Positions 9,856 through 20,244 of a DNA stretch of 64,000 nucleotides are shown one piece after another (the first letter of the stretch is position 1; the number at the start of each line of letters is the position of its first letter). The position numbers and the translations under genes are program-made. The stretch comes from Sphingomonas sp. NFR15. GTDB taxonomy: Bacteria; Pseudomonadota; Alphaproteobacteria; Sphingomonadales; Sphingomonadaceae. The DNA is taken from contig NZ_FMWX01000001.1 in assembly GCF_900103265.1 (NCBI RefSeq), positions 811,753 through 875,752 on the forward strand, read 5' to 3'. Under the pieces are notes generated by a model, which was not told the origin of the DNA, searched no databases, and saw only the letters and a list, made by a program, of their open reading frames with translations.

Positions 9856-10140
9856 CTACGCCGTCGCCGCGTCGTTCCACGTATCGAGCACATCGAGCAT
9901 CTGCGGCGTGATCCAGCCATAGCGATAGTTGAGCATGAACAGCCCCCACAGGATCGAGCCGACGATCACCACGCGCAGCGCGGTGCGGCCGGGGCGGAAA
10001 TCATGCGGCGCGCTTTCCGCCTGACCGGGGACGCGCTCGGCGCCCGCCTCCTCGGCGGTGCGGACGCCGAACGGCAGCACGAAGAACACCGACAGCGCGC
10101 AGAACAGGAACCAGATCGCGAGCGCCGAGGTCCACCGCAT
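9856..10140 (-). CDS. DUF1467-family membrane protein
   Basis: 94-aa protein with two membrane helices (about residues 5-24 and 57-75) joined by an acidic and proline-containing loop; opening MRWTSALAIWFLFCALSVFFVLPFGVRT, with the repeated FVLPFGVRT-type core of DUF1467. ATG 10140 is preferred to the TTG at 10146. It is the last gene of the long minus-strand run after RNase J, which is its usual neighbour in sphingomonads (recollection). Function unknown. Confidence 0.8.
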   Translation of the reverse strand: MRWTSALAIWFLFCALSVFFVLPFGVRTAEEAGAERVPGQAESAPHDFRPGRTALRVVIVGSILWGLFMLNYRYGWITPQMLDVLDTWNDAATA

Positions 10141-10164
10141 AGCCAAGTCCCATCTGCTCGCTAG

Positions 10165-10232
10165 CCGTTCGCGCCGGGCGAGGTCGAGGCGCCTGCGCTG
10201 GGCAGCCCCTCGGCTTCGGTCGGGACGAACGG
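10165..10232. repeat. Degenerate dispersed palindromic repeat
   Basis: Diverged copy of the GTCGAG/CTCGAC family (CCGTTCGCGCCGGGCGAGG ... CCTCGGCTTCGGTCGGGAC) between the DUF1467 gene and the RNase J stop. Confidence 0.65.
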
Positions 10233-10242
10233 CGGGAGTATG

Positions 10243-11880
10243 TTACGCCTCGATCACCAGCACGTCGACGATCGGCTTCTTGCCGGTCCAGCGCGTCGCG
10301 ACGCGGCGTGCGGCGAGGCGGATCGCCTCGCGCAGCTTCTCACGGTCCTTGGGCGGCTGTTTGGCGACGGCGGCGATCGCCTCGACGGTTTCCTCGATGA
10401 ACGGCACCCGATCCTCCTCGACCGGGATGCCGCTATAGCGGACCTGCGGCGTGCCGATCAGCCCGCGCGCGCCGACCGCCACCGCGACCGCCATCTGGCC
10501 GTTGACGGCGAGCTTGCGCCGCTCGTTGATCGTTCCCCCGTCGCCCGGCAGGATGACGTCGCCATCGAGCACCAGCCGGCCGACCGGCGCGTGGCCGATC
10601 TTCGTGGGCGCGCCGGGCGCAAGCCGGACGATCTCGCCGTTCGTCTGCACCATCGCCTGCGGCACGCCTTGCGAAAGGCCGAAGCGCGCCTGTTCCATCA
10701 GGTGCCGCATCTCGCCGTGGACGGGCATCAAAATGTCCGGGCGCAGCCAGCCGTACATCTGCGCCAGCTCGGGGCGGCCGGGATGCCCGGAGACGTGGAC
10801 ATGCGCCTGACGATCGGTGACCATCTCGATGCCCTTGGCGGCGAGCTGGTTCTGGATGCGCCCGATCGCGACCTCGTTGCCGGGGATCTGCTTCGAGGAG
10901 AACACCACCGTGTCGCCCGCGTCGAGCTTGATCGGGTGATTGCCGAATGCGACACGCGACAGCGCGGCACGATCCTCGCCCTGCCCGCCGGTCGCCACGA
11001 TCATCACCTTGTCACGCGGCAAGCGCATCGCCGCCTCGGGATCGATCGTCGCGGGCAGATCGCGCAGATAGCCGGTCGCCTTGGCGACCTTGATGATCCG
11101 GTCGAGCGAGCGGCCCGCCACGCACAGCGCGCGGCCGGTCTCCTGCGCGACCTGGCCGAGCGTGTGCAGCCGCGCCGCGTTCGACGCGAAGGTCGTCACC
11201 AGCACGCGCCCGCGCGCCTTGGCGATCACCTCGGTGAGGCCGACGCGCACGTCCGCCTCCGAGCCCGACGGCTCGGGGTTGAACACGTTGGTCGAATCAC
11301 ACACCAGCGCGAGCACGCCCGCATCGCCGATGGCGGTGAGCGCATCGGGCGCGGCGGGCTTGCCGATCACCGGCGCGGTATCGAGCTTCCAGTCGCCGGT
11401 GTGGAACACGCGGCCATAGGGCGTCGCGATCGACAGCGCGTTCATCTCGGGAATCGAGTGCGACAGCGGGATGAAATCGATGCCGAACGGCCCGAGCTTG
11501 AGCGTCTTGGCCGGATCGACGACATTGAGCTCGATCCGCTTGACGTTGCCTTCCTCCTCCAGCTTGCCGCGGATCAGCCCCGCGGTGAAGGGGCTCGCGT
11601 AGAGCGGCACGCCGAGATCCTCGGCGAGGTACGGCAAGGCGCCGATATGGTCCTCATGCCCGTGGGTCAGCACGATGCCGAGCAGATCGTCGATCCGCTC
11701 CTCGATGAACTGGAGATCGGGCAGGATCAGCTCGATGCCCGGATAGTTCGGATCGGCGAAGGTGATGCCGCAATCGACCATCAGCCATTTGCCCTGGCAT
11801 CCGTACAGATTGACGTTCATGCCGATTTCGCCGGATCCGCCGAGCGCGACGAAAAGCAGTTCGTTCTTTGGGGTAGTCAC
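10243..11880 (-). CDS. rnj: Ribonuclease J
   Basis: 545-aa metallo-beta-lactamase/beta-CASP nuclease with both endonuclease and 5'-exonuclease activity in RNA decay and rRNA maturation. The zinc motif LTHGHEDHIG puts His73, His75, Asp77 and His78 in place; VFHTGDWKLD, VTTFASNAARL and the late HVHVSGHPGRPEL are beta-CASP motifs. It starts at GTG 11880. It lies downstream of nuoN-birA-coaX on the same strand, with a 166-nt gap after coaX that may hold its own promoter. Confidence 0.95.
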   Translation of the reverse strand: MTTPKNELLFVALGGSGEIGMNVNLYGCQGKWLMVDCGITFADPNYPGIELILPDLQFIEERIDDLLGIVLTHGHEDHIGALPYLAEDLGVPLYASPFTAGLIRGKLEEEGNVKRIELNVVDPAKTLKLGPFGIDFIPLSHSIPEMNALSIATPYGRVFHTGDWKLDTAPVIGKPAAPDALTAIGDAGVLALVCDSTNVFNPEPSGSEADVRVGLTEVIAKARGRVLVTTFASNAARLHTLGQVAQETGRALCVAGRSLDRIIKVAKATGYLRDLPATIDPEAAMRLPRDKVMIVATGGQGEDRAALSRVAFGNHPIKLDAGDTVVFSSKQIPGNEVAIGRIQNQLAAKGIEMVTDRQAHVHVSGHPGRPELAQMYGWLRPDILMPVHGEMRHLMEQARFGLSQGVPQAMVQTNGEIVRLAPGAPTKIGHAPVGRLVLDGDVILPGDGGTINERRKLAVNGQMAVAVAVGARGLIGTPQVRYSGIPVEEDRVPFIEETVEAIAAVAKQPPKDREKLREAIRLAARRVATRWTGKKPIVDVLVIEA

Positions 11881-12046
11881 TAAGTTTCTGTTCTTTCAAA
11901 TGACGGCTTTTGGCCGGGGAATTTCGTGGTCATCGCCGGGGAACCGGCATCCCGTCCCGCCGGGCGCTGGGCAGCAGCCTATGGGCGATGGAGCCTGACG
12001 TGCGTCAGGATGACGTGAGCGCGATATCGACGCTGGCCGACATGCT

Positions 12047-12829
12047 TCACCGCACCATATGGGCGCGATCCCACAGCATCGCCAGCCCCTGAATGGTCAG
12101 ATCGGGTTCGATCGCGTCGAAAACCGGCGTATTGCGCTCGAACAAGGTGGCGAGGCCGCCGGTCGCGATCACCTTCACGGGGCGGCCGATCTCGACCTTC
12201 ATGCGCGCGACCAGCCCCTCGATCATCGCGATATAGCCCCAATAGATGCCGATGTGCATCTGGCTGACCGTGTCGCGCCCGATCACGCTGGTCGAGGCGG
12301 GCGCCTCGATCGCGATGCGCGGCAGCTTGGCGGCGGCGGTGACGAGCGCGTCCAGCGACAGGTTGATGCCGGGCGCGATGATGCCGCCTTTGTACGCGCC
12401 GCGATAATCGGCGACGTCGAAGGTGGTGGCGGTGCCGAAATCGATGATGATGAGATCGCCGCCGTGCAGCGCGTGGGCGGCGATGACGTTGACGGCGCGG
12501 TCGGCGCCGACCGATTGCGGCTCCTCGACATCGAGCGCGATGCCCCATTCGGCCACGCCCTGCCCCGCGATCAGCGGCTCGAAGCTGAAATATTTGCGCG
12601 ACAGCGTCTGCAGGTTGTGGAGCGCGCGCGGCACGACGGTCGCGATGATGACGCCGGTCACCGCCTTGCGATCATAGCCTTCGAGCGCGAGCAACTGATT
12701 GAGCCACACCGCATATTCGTCCGCGGTGCGGCGCGCATCGGTGGCAATGCGCCAGCGCGCGCGGATGATGCCCCGGTCGAGCAGGGCGAAGACGACATTG
12801 GTGTTGCCGGCGTCGATCGCGAGTTGCAT
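12047..12829 (-). CDS. coaX: Type III pantothenate kinase
   Basis: 260-aa CoaX, first step of coenzyme A synthesis (pantothenate to 4'-phosphopantothenate), a class not feedback-inhibited by CoA. It begins [18 protein letters not shown] with the Asp6 phosphate-binding loop; [12 protein letters not shown] and [14 protein letters not shown] are the other two ASKHA-fold motifs. It follows birA by 40 nt and precedes rnj. Length is normal for the family. Confidence 0.96.
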   Translation of the reverse strand: MQLAIDAGNTNVVFALLDRGIIRARWRIATDARRTADEYAVWLNQLLALEGYDRKAVTGVIIATVVPRALHNLQTLSRKYFSFEPLIAGQGVAEWGIALDVEEPQSVGADRAVNVIAAHALHGGDLIIIDFGTATTFDVADYRGAYKGGIIAPGINLSLDALVTAAAKLPRIAIEAPASTSVIGRDTVSQMHIGIYWGYIAMIEGLVARMKVEIGRPVKVIATGGLATLFERNTPVFDAIEPDLTIQGLAMLWDRAHMVR

Positions 12830-12869
12830 GGCTTATCCTCCCCGTTCCCGCAGCCGCGTCAGGACGCGG

Positions 12870-13589
12870 TCACAGCAGGAATATGTCGGCGGCATGAATG
12901 ACACGCCGCCCACCATCCGCCAAGCGCAAGACGAGCGCGCCGGTCGCGTCCAGTCCGTCGAACAGCCCGTCGACCGCGCTGCCGTCGGGCAGCCGCGCGG
13001 TGAGCGGCGTGCCGGGCGGGTGCGCGCGCTCCAGCCAGCGCGCGCGGACCGGCGCGAGCCCCTGCCCGCGCCATACGCCGAGCCAGCGCGCGAATGCGTC
13101 GGCGAGCGTCTCCTGAAAGGTTGCGGGATCGACGGCTGCGCCATGCGCGGCGAGGCTGGTGGCCGCGCGATCGAGATCGCGGGGATGATGCGCGAGGTTC
13201 GCGCCGATGCCGATCACGACCGCGTCACCGGCGCGTTCGAGCAGGATGCCGGACACTTTGGCGCCATCCAGCAACAGATCATTGGGCCATTTGAGCGTCG
13301 GTGTCGCGGCGCCGCCGAGGTGCGCGCGCACCGCCTCCTCGAGCGCGACCGCCGCGACCAGCGCGAGCGACGCGGCGTGCGGATCGGTCGGGCGCAGGCG
13401 GACGAGCGTGCTGGCGTAGAGATTGCCGGCGGGCGACGCCCATGCCCGCCCCTGTCGGCCGCGCCCGCCGGTCTGGCGCTCGGCGCGCAGCCACAACCCC
13501 TCGGACGCGCCGCTGTGGGCGAGATCGAGCATGTCGGCGTTGGTCGAGCCGGTCTCGGCGAGGGTGCGGATCATCGCGCCGCACCCCAT
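12870..13589 (-). CDS. birA: Biotin--[acetyl-CoA carboxylase] ligase
   Basis: 239-aa biotin protein ligase that biotinylates the carrier domain of acetyl-CoA carboxylase. The biotinyl-AMP loop GGRGRQGRAW (41-50) and LKWPNDLLLDGAKVSGIL are present. No N-terminal winged-helix domain exists, so this form is an enzyme only and not a bio-operon repressor. It starts 13 nt after the nuoN stop. ATG 13589 is used; ATG 13574 (MIRTLAETGSTN), preceded by a G-rich run, is equally plausible. Confidence 0.93.
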   Translation of the reverse strand: MGCGAMIRTLAETGSTNADMLDLAHSGASEGLWLRAERQTGGRGRQGRAWASPAGNLYASTLVRLRPTDPHAASLALVAAVALEEAVRAHLGGAATPTLKWPNDLLLDGAKVSGILLERAGDAVVIGIGANLAHHPRDLDRAATSLAAHGAAVDPATFQETLADAFARWLGVWRGQGLAPVRARWLERAHPPGTPLTARLPDGSAVDGLFDGLDATGALVLRLADGGRRVIHAADIFLL

Positions 13590-13602
13590 GGACGCTCGGC
13601 GG

Positions 13603-15045
13603 TCAGAACAGCGACCTGGCCGCCGCCATCGTCGCCAGCCCCAGCGGGGCGAGCAGCAGCCAGCCGATCGGCGACACGAACACCGCCGCTGCGGTGATGA
13701 GGCCGCCCTCGACGATATCGCCGCTCTTCGGGAAGCCCGCGTCGACCGGCTCGTCGAAATACATCACCTTGACGACGCGCAGATAATAATAGGCGCCGAT
13801 CACCGAGGCGACGAAACCGACCACCGCGAGCGGATAGAGGCCGGCGGCGGTCGCCGCGTCGAACACCGCGAGCTTCGCGTTGAAGCCGAGCAACGGCGGG
13901 ATGCCGGCGAGGCTGAACATGAAGATCGCCATCGCCAGCGCCAGACCAGGCCGCGTGCGCGACATGCCCGACAGGCTGGCGATCGTCTCGACCGGCTGCC
14001 CCTCGGCATCGCGCATCTGGAGTACGACGAGGAAGCTGCCGAGCGTCATCACGACATAGACGGTGAGATAGAACAACACCGCCGCGACGCCCGCCTGCGT
14101 GCCGGCGGCGAGGCCGACCAGCACGAAGCCGACGTTGTTGATGGACGAATAGGCGAGCAGCCGCTTGACGTTGGTCTGCCCGATCGCCGCGACCGCGCCG
14201 AAGATGATCGAGGCGAGGCTCGCGAAGATCACGATCTGGCGCCATTGATCGACCGCCGGACCCATCGCCTCGACCGCGACGCGCACCGCGAGGCCCATCG
14301 CCGCGACCTTGGGGGCCGAGGCGAAGAACGCGGTCACCGGGGTCGGCGCGCCTTCATACACGTCGGGCGTCCACATATGGAACGGCACCGCGCTGATCTT
14401 GAAGGCGAGGCCGGCGAACACGAACACCAGCCCGAAGACGAGGCCGAGCGAATGGCCAGCGCCATAAGCGGTCGCGATCTGCGGGAACACCGTCGAGCCG
14501 CTGAACCCGTACACCAGGCTGATGCCGTAGAGCAGGATGCCGCTCGCCAGCGCGCCGAGCACGAAATACTTGAGTCCCGCCTCGGCCGAACGCGTGTCGC
14601 GGCGCATGAAGCTCGCCAGCACATAGGCGGCGAGGCTCTGCAGTTCGAGCCCGACGTAGAGCACGAGCAGATCGCCCGCCGACACCATCATCCCCATGCC
14701 GCATGCCGAGAGCAGCAGCAGCACCGGATATTCGGGACGGAGATCGTCACCGCTGGTCTGCTTGAAGAAGCGCGGCGCGAGCAGGATCGCCACCGCGGTC
14801 GCACCGTAGATCAACACCTTGGAGAAGGCCGCGAACGCGTCGGCGCGGAACAGCCCGTCGAAGGCGACGCCGCCGCTCGATGCCGGTCCGAGCAGCGCGA
14901 TCGTCGCGCCCGCGAGCACCGCCACGGCGACCCAGGAGATCATCCGCGTTGAGGCCTGCCCGCCCCAGGCGGCGATCAGCATCAGCACGATCGATCCGAT
15001 CGAGAGGATCTCCTCGGGGAGCACCATCATCAGCGAATCGGTCAT
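13603..15045 (-). CDS. nuoN: NADH-quinone oxidoreductase subunit N
   Basis: 480-aa antiporter-like membrane subunit of complex I, one of three (with NuoL and NuoM) that translocate protons. About 14 hydrophobic helices; conserved motifs LLVLYVGLELQSLAAYVLASF and KYFVLGALASG carry the expected charged residues. The start overlaps the nuoM stop (TGATG). Last nuo gene; birA follows directly, so the transcript probably runs on. Confidence 0.96.
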   Translation of the reverse strand: MTDSLMMVLPEEILSIGSIVLMLIAAWGGQASTRMISWVAVAVLAGATIALLGPASSGGVAFDGLFRADAFAAFSKVLIYGATAVAILLAPRFFKQTSGDDLRPEYPVLLLLSACGMGMMVSAGDLLVLYVGLELQSLAAYVLASFMRRDTRSAEAGLKYFVLGALASGILLYGISLVYGFSGSTVFPQIATAYGAGHSLGLVFGLVFVFAGLAFKISAVPFHMWTPDVYEGAPTPVTAFFASAPKVAAMGLAVRVAVEAMGPAVDQWRQIVIFASLASIIFGAVAAIGQTNVKRLLAYSSINNVGFVLVGLAAGTQAGVAAVLFYLTVYVVMTLGSFLVVLQMRDAEGQPVETIASLSGMSRTRPGLALAMAIFMFSLAGIPPLLGFNAKLAVFDAATAAGLYPLAVVGFVASVIGAYYYLRVVKVMYFDEPVDAGFPKSGDIVEGGLITAAAVFVSPIGWLLLAPLGLATMAAARSLF

Positions 15046-16568
15046 CAGCGTGCCTCCCCATGGGCGGCGGGGATCACCGCATGTCCGGCCGTCGGCAGCG
15101 AGTCACCGGCAGGCTTGGCGCGATCGACGCGCGCGACGAGCGTCGCGACATCGCCGCGCATCGGCGCGAGGAAGCTCTCCGGGTACACGCCCATCCACAA
15201 CACCACCGCCGCGACCGGCGCGAGCAGCGCGATTTCACGCAGCGAAAGATCGGGCATCACCCGCACATCATCCTTGGTCAGATCGCCGAACACGACGCGA
15301 CGATAGAGGTAGAGCATATAGGCGGCGCCGAGAATGATGCCGGTCGTGCAGATCGCGGTCGCCACGGTCGAGACCTGATAGGTGCCCATCAGGCTCAGAA
15401 ACTCGGCGACGAACCCGCTCGTCCCCGGCAGGCCGATCGAGGCCATCGTGAAGAACAGGAACAGCACGGCGTAGCGCGGCATGTTGATCGCAAGGCCGCC
15501 GTAGCGGTCGATCTCGCGGGTGTGGAGCCGATCGTAGATCACACCGACGCACAGGAACAGCGCGCCCGAGACGAGGCCGTGGCTGAGCATCATCACCATC
15601 GCGCCTTCGATGCCCTGCTGGTTGAAGGCGAACAGGCCGATCGTGACGATCGCCATGTGCGCGACCGACGAATAAGCGATCAGCTTCTTCATGTCGGACT
15701 GCACCAGCGCGACGAGCGAGGTGTACACCACCGCGACCGCCGACAGCGCGAGGATCAGCCACGTCAGTTGCGACGACGCTTCGGGGAACATCGGCACCGA
15801 GAAGCGCAGGAAGCCGTAGCCGCCGAGCTTGAGCAACACGCCGGCCAGGATCACCGACCCGGCGGTCGGCGCCTGCACGTGCGCGTCGGGCAACCACGTG
15901 TGAACCGGCCACATCGGCATCTTCACCGCGAACGACGCGAAGAAGGCCAGCCACAGCCACGTCTGCACCTGACGCGGGAAATCGGTCTTGAGCAGGGTCG
16001 GAATGTCGGTGGTGCCGGTGTAGTGGATCATCCAAAGCATCGCGACGAGCATCAGCAGCGAGCCGAGCAGCGTGTACAGGAAGAACTTGTACGACGCGTA
16101 GATACGGTTCGCGCCACCCCAGATGCCGATGATGAGGTACATCGGGATCAGGCCGGCTTCGAAGAAGATGTAGAACAGCAGCAGATCCTGCGCCGCGAAC
16201 GTGCCGATCATCAGCACTTCGGTGATGAGGAAGCACGCCATATATTCCTGCACGCGCTTCTCGATCGCCACCCAGCTCGCGCCGATGCAGATCGGCATCA
16301 GGAACACGCTCAGCATGATGAGCATCAACGCAAAGCCGTCGATACCAAGCTTCCAGTCGAACACACCGACGCTGCCGGCATTCTCGACGAACTGCCACTG
16401 CGCGCCACCGATGTCGAAATTCGCCCACAGGCCGATGCCAAGCACGAAATCGACCAAGGTTGCGATCAGCGCCAGCCAGCGTGCGCCAGCGGGGCTGAGG
16501 AACAGACAGCCGACGGCCGCCACCGTGGGGATCGCCAGCATCAGGGAAAGAATGGGGAAACCGCTCAT
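15045..16568 (-). CDS. nuoM: NADH-quinone oxidoreductase subunit M
   Basis: 507-aa antiporter-like subunit of complex I with about 14 membrane helices. [22 protein letters not shown] carries the key glutamate in helix 5 and [20 protein letters not shown] the conserved lysine/histidine region. The open frame extends back to 16805 inside nuoL, but [11 protein letters not shown] at ATG 16568 overlaps the nuoL stop by 4 nt (ATGA), the coupling seen throughout this operon. Confidence 0.97.
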   Translation of the reverse strand: MSGFPILSLMLAIPTVAAVGCLFLSPAGARWLALIATLVDFVLGIGLWANFDIGGAQWQFVENAGSVGVFDWKLGIDGFALMLIMLSVFLMPICIGASWVAIEKRVQEYMACFLITEVLMIGTFAAQDLLLFYIFFEAGLIPMYLIIGIWGGANRIYASYKFFLYTLLGSLLMLVAMLWMIHYTGTTDIPTLLKTDFPRQVQTWLWLAFFASFAVKMPMWPVHTWLPDAHVQAPTAGSVILAGVLLKLGGYGFLRFSVPMFPEASSQLTWLILALSAVAVVYTSLVALVQSDMKKLIAYSSVAHMAIVTIGLFAFNQQGIEGAMVMMLSHGLVSGALFLCVGVIYDRLHTREIDRYGGLAINMPRYAVLFLFFTMASIGLPGTSGFVAEFLSLMGTYQVSTVATAICTTGIILGAAYMLYLYRRVVFGDLTKDDVRVMPDLSLREIALLAPVAAVVLWMGVYPESFLAPMRGDVATLVARVDRAKPAGDSLPTAGHAVIPAAHGEAR

Positions 16569-18622
16569 CGTGTGATCGCCCAGGTCATCGCTGCGGTCAG
16601 CCCGATAAGCATGACGAACGCATAGGTGTAGAGATATCCGGTCTGCAGGCGGCCAGCCACTCGGCTGCCCAGCGAGACCATCCAAGCGGAACCGTCGGGC
16701 CCGAACCGGTTGATCGTCTTCTCGTCGCCGCGGTGCCAGAAGAACCGGCCGAGCGCGAAGGCGGGCTTGACGAAGATCAGGTCGTACAGCTCGTCGAAAT
16801 ACCATTTGTGGAGCAGGAAGTCGTACAGCACGCTGAACTGCTTCGCGACCGCCGCCGGCACGCCGGGCTTGGCGATATAGGCGTACCAGGCGCTGACAAG
16901 GCCGAGCAGCATCGCGATCGTCGCGGCCAGCTTCACCAGCATCGGCAGTTCCTCGACCGCTTCCGACAGATGCTCATGGAACGCGAGCGCGCCGCGCCAA
17001 TAGGCTTCACCGGCGGTCGGATCGATGAAGAAGCGGTGGAAGCCGAAGCCGGCGAACACCGCACCGATCGACAGCACGATCAGCGGAATGAGGATCGGCA
17101 GCGGGCCTTCGTGCGGATGATAGCCGGCGGTGCCGTCGTCGTGCGCATGGTGACCGTGGTCGTGCGACGCGTGTGCCGCATGGCCATGATCGTCGTGCGC
17201 ATGATCGTCGTGGCCGTGGCCGTGCGCGTCGTGCACCGCATGCTGGATGTGCTCGGACTGCGCCCAGCGCGGCTTGCCCCAGAAGGTGAGGAACATCAGC
17301 CGCCACGAATAGAAGCTGGTGAGCAACGCGACGAGGATGCCGACGATCGACGCGCCCTGCTGGTTCGCAGCCCAGGCCGAGAGGATGATCGCATCCTTCG
17401 AATAGAAGCCAGCGAAGCCGAACACGCCCTCGATGCCGACGCCGGTGATCGCGAGCGTACCCGCCATCATCGCCCAGAACGTCACCGGGATGCTCTTACG
17501 CAGGCCACCATAGTACCGCATGTCCTGCTCATGGTGCATCGCGTGGATCACCGAACCCGCGCCGAGGAACAGCAGCGCCTTGAAGAAGGCGTGCGTGAAC
17601 AGGTGGAACATCGCCGCGCCATAGGCCCCGCAACCGGCCGCGAAGAACATATAGCCGAGCTGCGAGCAGGTCGAATAGGCGATCACACGCTTGATGTCCG
17701 TCTGCACCAGACCGCAGGTCGCGGCGAAGAAGCAGGTCGCGGCGCCGATCGTCATCACGACGTGCATCGCGAACGGCGAGGTTTCGAACATCGGCGACAG
17801 GCGACACACCATGAACACGCCGGCGGTGACCATCGTCGCGGCGTGGATCAGCGCCGACACCGGGGTCGGGCCTTCCATCGCGTCGGGCAACCAGGTGTGC
17901 AGGCCGAGCTGCGCGGACTTGCCGCACGCGCCGACGAACAGCAGCAGGCAGAGCACCGTCATCGTATCGAAGCGCGCGCCGAAGAAGCCGATCGTCGAAC
18001 CCGCCATATGCGGTGCCGCGGTCAGGATCTCGTCGATCGACACCGTCTTGAACACCAGGAAGGTGCCGAAGATGCCGAGCATGAAGCCGAGATCGCCGAC
18101 GCGATTGACGACGAACGCCTTGATCGCGGCGGCATTGGCACTCGGCTTGCGGAACCAGAAGCCGATCAGCAGATACGAGGCGAGACCGACACCTTCCCAG
18201 CCGAAGAACATCTGGACGAGGTTGTCCGCCGTCACCAGCATCAGCATCGCGAAGGTGAACAGTGACAGATAGGCGAAGAAGCGCGGCTGGTCGGGATCGT
18301 CCGACATATAGCCCCAGCTATAGAGGTGGACGAGCGCGGAGACGCTCGTCACCACCACCAGCATCACCGCGGTCAGCGCATCGACGCGAAGCGACCACGA
18401 CACATGCATCGTGCCCGAGTTGATGAAGCTCAGCACCGGGGTGACGATCTTCTCGCCGCCGCCGAGATAATGGATGAACACCGGCCAGGACAGCGCGCAG
18501 GCGATGAACAGCGCGAGCGTCGTCACGATCTTCGGGAAGGCGGTGCCGAACGCTTTGTTCGAGAAGCCCGCGAGGATCGACGCCGCGAGCGGCAGGAAGA
18601 CAATGAAGAGGATCGAAGTCAC
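16565..18622 (-). CDS. nuoL: NADH-quinone oxidoreductase subunit L, with histidine-rich insert
   Basis: 685-aa complex I subunit with 16 or so membrane helices and the long lateral amphipathic helix near the C-terminus. Motifs [18 protein letters not shown] and [23 protein letters not shown] are intact. Between about residues 461 and 505 a hydrophilic loop is packed with His and Asp ([16 protein letters not shown] ... [10 protein letters not shown]), which could bind metal ions; this is not part of the core fold. Starts 7 nt after the nuoK stop; overlaps nuoM by 4 nt. Confidence 0.97.
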   Translation of the reverse strand: MTSILFIVFLPLAASILAGFSNKAFGTAFPKIVTTLALFIACALSWPVFIHYLGGGEKIVTPVLSFINSGTMHVSWSLRVDALTAVMLVVVTSVSALVHLYSWGYMSDDPDQPRFFAYLSLFTFAMLMLVTADNLVQMFFGWEGVGLASYLLIGFWFRKPSANAAAIKAFVVNRVGDLGFMLGIFGTFLVFKTVSIDEILTAAPHMAGSTIGFFGARFDTMTVLCLLLFVGACGKSAQLGLHTWLPDAMEGPTPVSALIHAATMVTAGVFMVCRLSPMFETSPFAMHVVMTIGAATCFFAATCGLVQTDIKRVIAYSTCSQLGYMFFAAGCGAYGAAMFHLFTHAFFKALLFLGAGSVIHAMHHEQDMRYYGGLRKSIPVTFWAMMAGTLAITGVGIEGVFGFAGFYSKDAIILSAWAANQQGASIVGILVALLTSFYSWRLMFLTFWGKPRWAQSEHIQHAVHDAHGHGHDDHAHDDHGHAAHASHDHGHHAHDDGTAGYHPHEGPLPILIPLIVLSIGAVFAGFGFHRFFIDPTAGEAYWRGALAFHEHLSEAVEELPMLVKLAATIAMLLGLVSAWYAYIAKPGVPAAVAKQFSVLYDFLLHKWYFDELYDLIFVKPAFALGRFFWHRGDEKTINRFGPDGSAWMVSLGSRVAGRLQTGYLYTYAFVMLIGLTAAMTWAITR

Positions 18623-18629
18623 GCCGGTA

Positions 18630-18935
18630 TCACCCCTTCATCCGGTTGACGTCGTCGACCGCGATCGTGCCGCGACCGCGGAAGTAGATCACGAGGATCG
18701 CGAGCCCGATCGCCGCTTCGCCCGCCGCGACCGTCAGCACGAACATCGCGAACACCTGGCCGACGAGGTCGTGGAGGAACGCCGAGAAGGCGACGAGGTT
18801 GAGGTTCACCGCGAGCAGGATCAGCTCGATCGCCATCAGCATGACGATGAGGTTCTTGCGGTTGGCGATGAGCCCGAGCACGCCGAGCGCGAACAGGATC
18901 GCCGCGACGACGAGATAATGCGTGAGGCCGATCAT
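18630..18935 (-). CDS. nuoK: NADH-quinone oxidoreductase subunit K
   Basis: 101-aa membrane subunit with three helices. [22 protein letters not shown] is the usual start, and the two membrane glutamates of the proton path are present ([14 protein letters not shown] and [15 protein letters not shown]). The length is standard. A palindromic repeat of about 90 nt separates it from nuoJ, one of the few non-overlapping joints in the operon. Confidence 0.97.
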   Translation of the reverse strand: MIGLTHYLVVAAILFALGVLGLIANRKNLIVMLMAIELILLAVNLNLVAFSAFLHDLVGQVFAMFVLTVAAGEAAIGLAILVIYFRGRGTIAVDDVNRMKG

Positions 18936-18940
18936 GCGGT

Positions 18941-19030
18941 CACCCCGTCGCCCCGGCGCAGGCCGGGGCCGCTGTGTTGTTGAACGTTGCGCGCGGCAAC
19001 GCGGCGATCCCGGCCTGCGCCGGGATGACG
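18941..19030. repeat. Palindromic repeat inside the nuo operon
   Basis: Inverted arms CCCCGGCGCAGGCCGGGG and CCCGGCCTGCGCCGGGATGAC flank about 45 nt in the nuoJ-nuoK gap. A half-like copy (CGGCCCCGGCCTTCGCCGGGG) lies at 34700-34722. In the transcript it would form a very stable hairpin between two co-transcribed genes. Confidence 0.75.
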
Positions 19031-19038
19031 ATGCAGGC

Positions 19039-19650
19039 TCACAGTTCGATTCCCTGTCCGACGGTCGGCCGGGCGTTGCGCGTCGCGTCCTGCGGACGGC
19101 GCTTGACCTGGCGATTGATGTTCTGCGGGCGAACCCCGCTACGCTCCCGGTGCGTCAGCACGATCGCGCCGATCATCGCGACGAGCAGCACCAGCCCGGC
19201 GCCCTCGAACACGAAGAGGTAGCGCGAATAGAGCAGCAGCCCGAGCGCCTCGATGTTGGGCACCGTATCGGGCGTCGGCGCAGCGCGGCGGCCGAGTTCG
19301 ATCGCGCCCGCACTCCACGCGCCGAAGGCGATCATGATCTCGGCGGCGAGCGCGACCGCGAAAGCGAGCCCGATCAGCGCGTAGCGGACGAAGCCCGCGC
19401 GCAGTTCGGCAAAATCGATGTTGAGCATCATCACGACGAACAGGAACAGCACCGCGACCGCGCCGACATAGACGATGACGAGCAGCATCGCGATGAACTC
19501 GGCGCCGACCAGCACCATCAGACCGGCGGCGTTGAAGAAGGCGAGGATCAGCCACAACACGGCATGAACCGGGTTGCGGGCGGTGATCGTCAGCACGGCT
19601 GACGCGATCACGATGATCGCGAAGAGATAGAAGGCGAAGGCCTGGATCAC
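19039..19650 (-). CDS. nuoJ: NADH-quinone oxidoreductase subunit J
   Basis: 203-aa subunit with five membrane helices, start [43 protein letters not shown] and the pi-bulge segment [18 protein letters not shown] are the family hallmarks. The C-terminal tail is basic and hydrophilic ([19 protein letters not shown]). A 108-nt gap without visible features separates it from nuoI upstream, and a repeat separates it from nuoK downstream. Confidence 0.96.
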   Translation of the reverse strand: MIQAFAFYLFAIIVIASAVLTITARNPVHAVLWLILAFFNAAGLMVLVGAEFIAMLLVIVYVGAVAVLFLFVVMMLNIDFAELRAGFVRYALIGLAFAVALAAEIMIAFGAWSAGAIELGRRAAPTPDTVPNIEALGLLLYSRYLFVFEGAGLVLLVAMIGAIVLTHRERSGVRPQNINRQVKRRPQDATRNARPTVGQGIEL

Positions 19651-19758
19651 GATGTTACTTCGAACCCCCGTTCGCCCGAGACTGTGAGATCGCCGTCGCC
19701 TCGCCCGTTGGCGATGGCAGCGCGTGCGCCGACGGCATGGAATCGATGTGGCTGCGCA

Positions 19759-20244
19759 TTACCGGTACGGCGCGTCTGCGGCAAGGTTCGCCGCGATCGC
19801 GCTCTCCCAACGGTCACCGTTATCGAGCAGCTTGTTCTTGTCGTAGATCAGTTCCTCGCGCGTCTCGGTCGCGAACTCGAAGTTCGGGCCTTCGACGATC
19901 GCATCGACCGGGCACGCCTCCTGGCAGAAGCCGCAATAGATGCACTTGGTCATGTCGATGTCGTAGCGCGTGGTGCGACGCGAGCCGTCGTCACGCGGCT
20001 CGGCCTCGATCGTGATCGCCTGCGCGGGGCAGATCGCCTCGCACAGCTTGCACGCGATGCACCGTTCCTCGCCGCTCGGATAGCGCCGCAGCGCATGTTC
20101 GCCACGGAAGCGCGGGCTGAGCGGGTTCTTCTCGAACGGATAGTTGATCGTCGCCTTGGCCTTGAAGAAATACTTCAGGGTCAGCGCGTGCGCCTTCACG
20201 AACTCCCAGAGTGTGTAGGTCTTGATCAGATGGCCGATGCTCAT
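19759..20244 (-). CDS. nuoI: NADH-quinone oxidoreductase subunit I
   Basis: 161-aa ferredoxin-like subunit that carries clusters N6a and N6b near the quinone site. Two complete [4Fe-4S] motifs are visible: [12 protein letters not shown] (62-72) and [12 protein letters not shown] (101-111). The frame is open back to 20508 in nuoH; ATG 20244 ([15 protein letters not shown]) overlaps the nuoH stop by 4 nt and matches the family start. Confidence 0.97.
   Translation of the reverse strand: MSIGHLIKTYTLWEFVKAHALTLKYFFKAKATINYPFEKNPLSPRFRGEHALRRYPSGEERCIACKLCEAICPAQAITIEAEPRDDGSRRTTRYDIDMTKCIYCGFCQEACPVDAIVEGPNFEFATETREELIYDKNKLLDNGDRWESAIAANLAADAPYR

Noticed and set aside
14880-18265. Long plus-strand frames (581 and 510 codons) opposite nuoN, nuoM and nuoL
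   Set aside because: Products are His/Arg/Glu-rich with no hydrophobic core; the complex I subunits on the other strand are certain.
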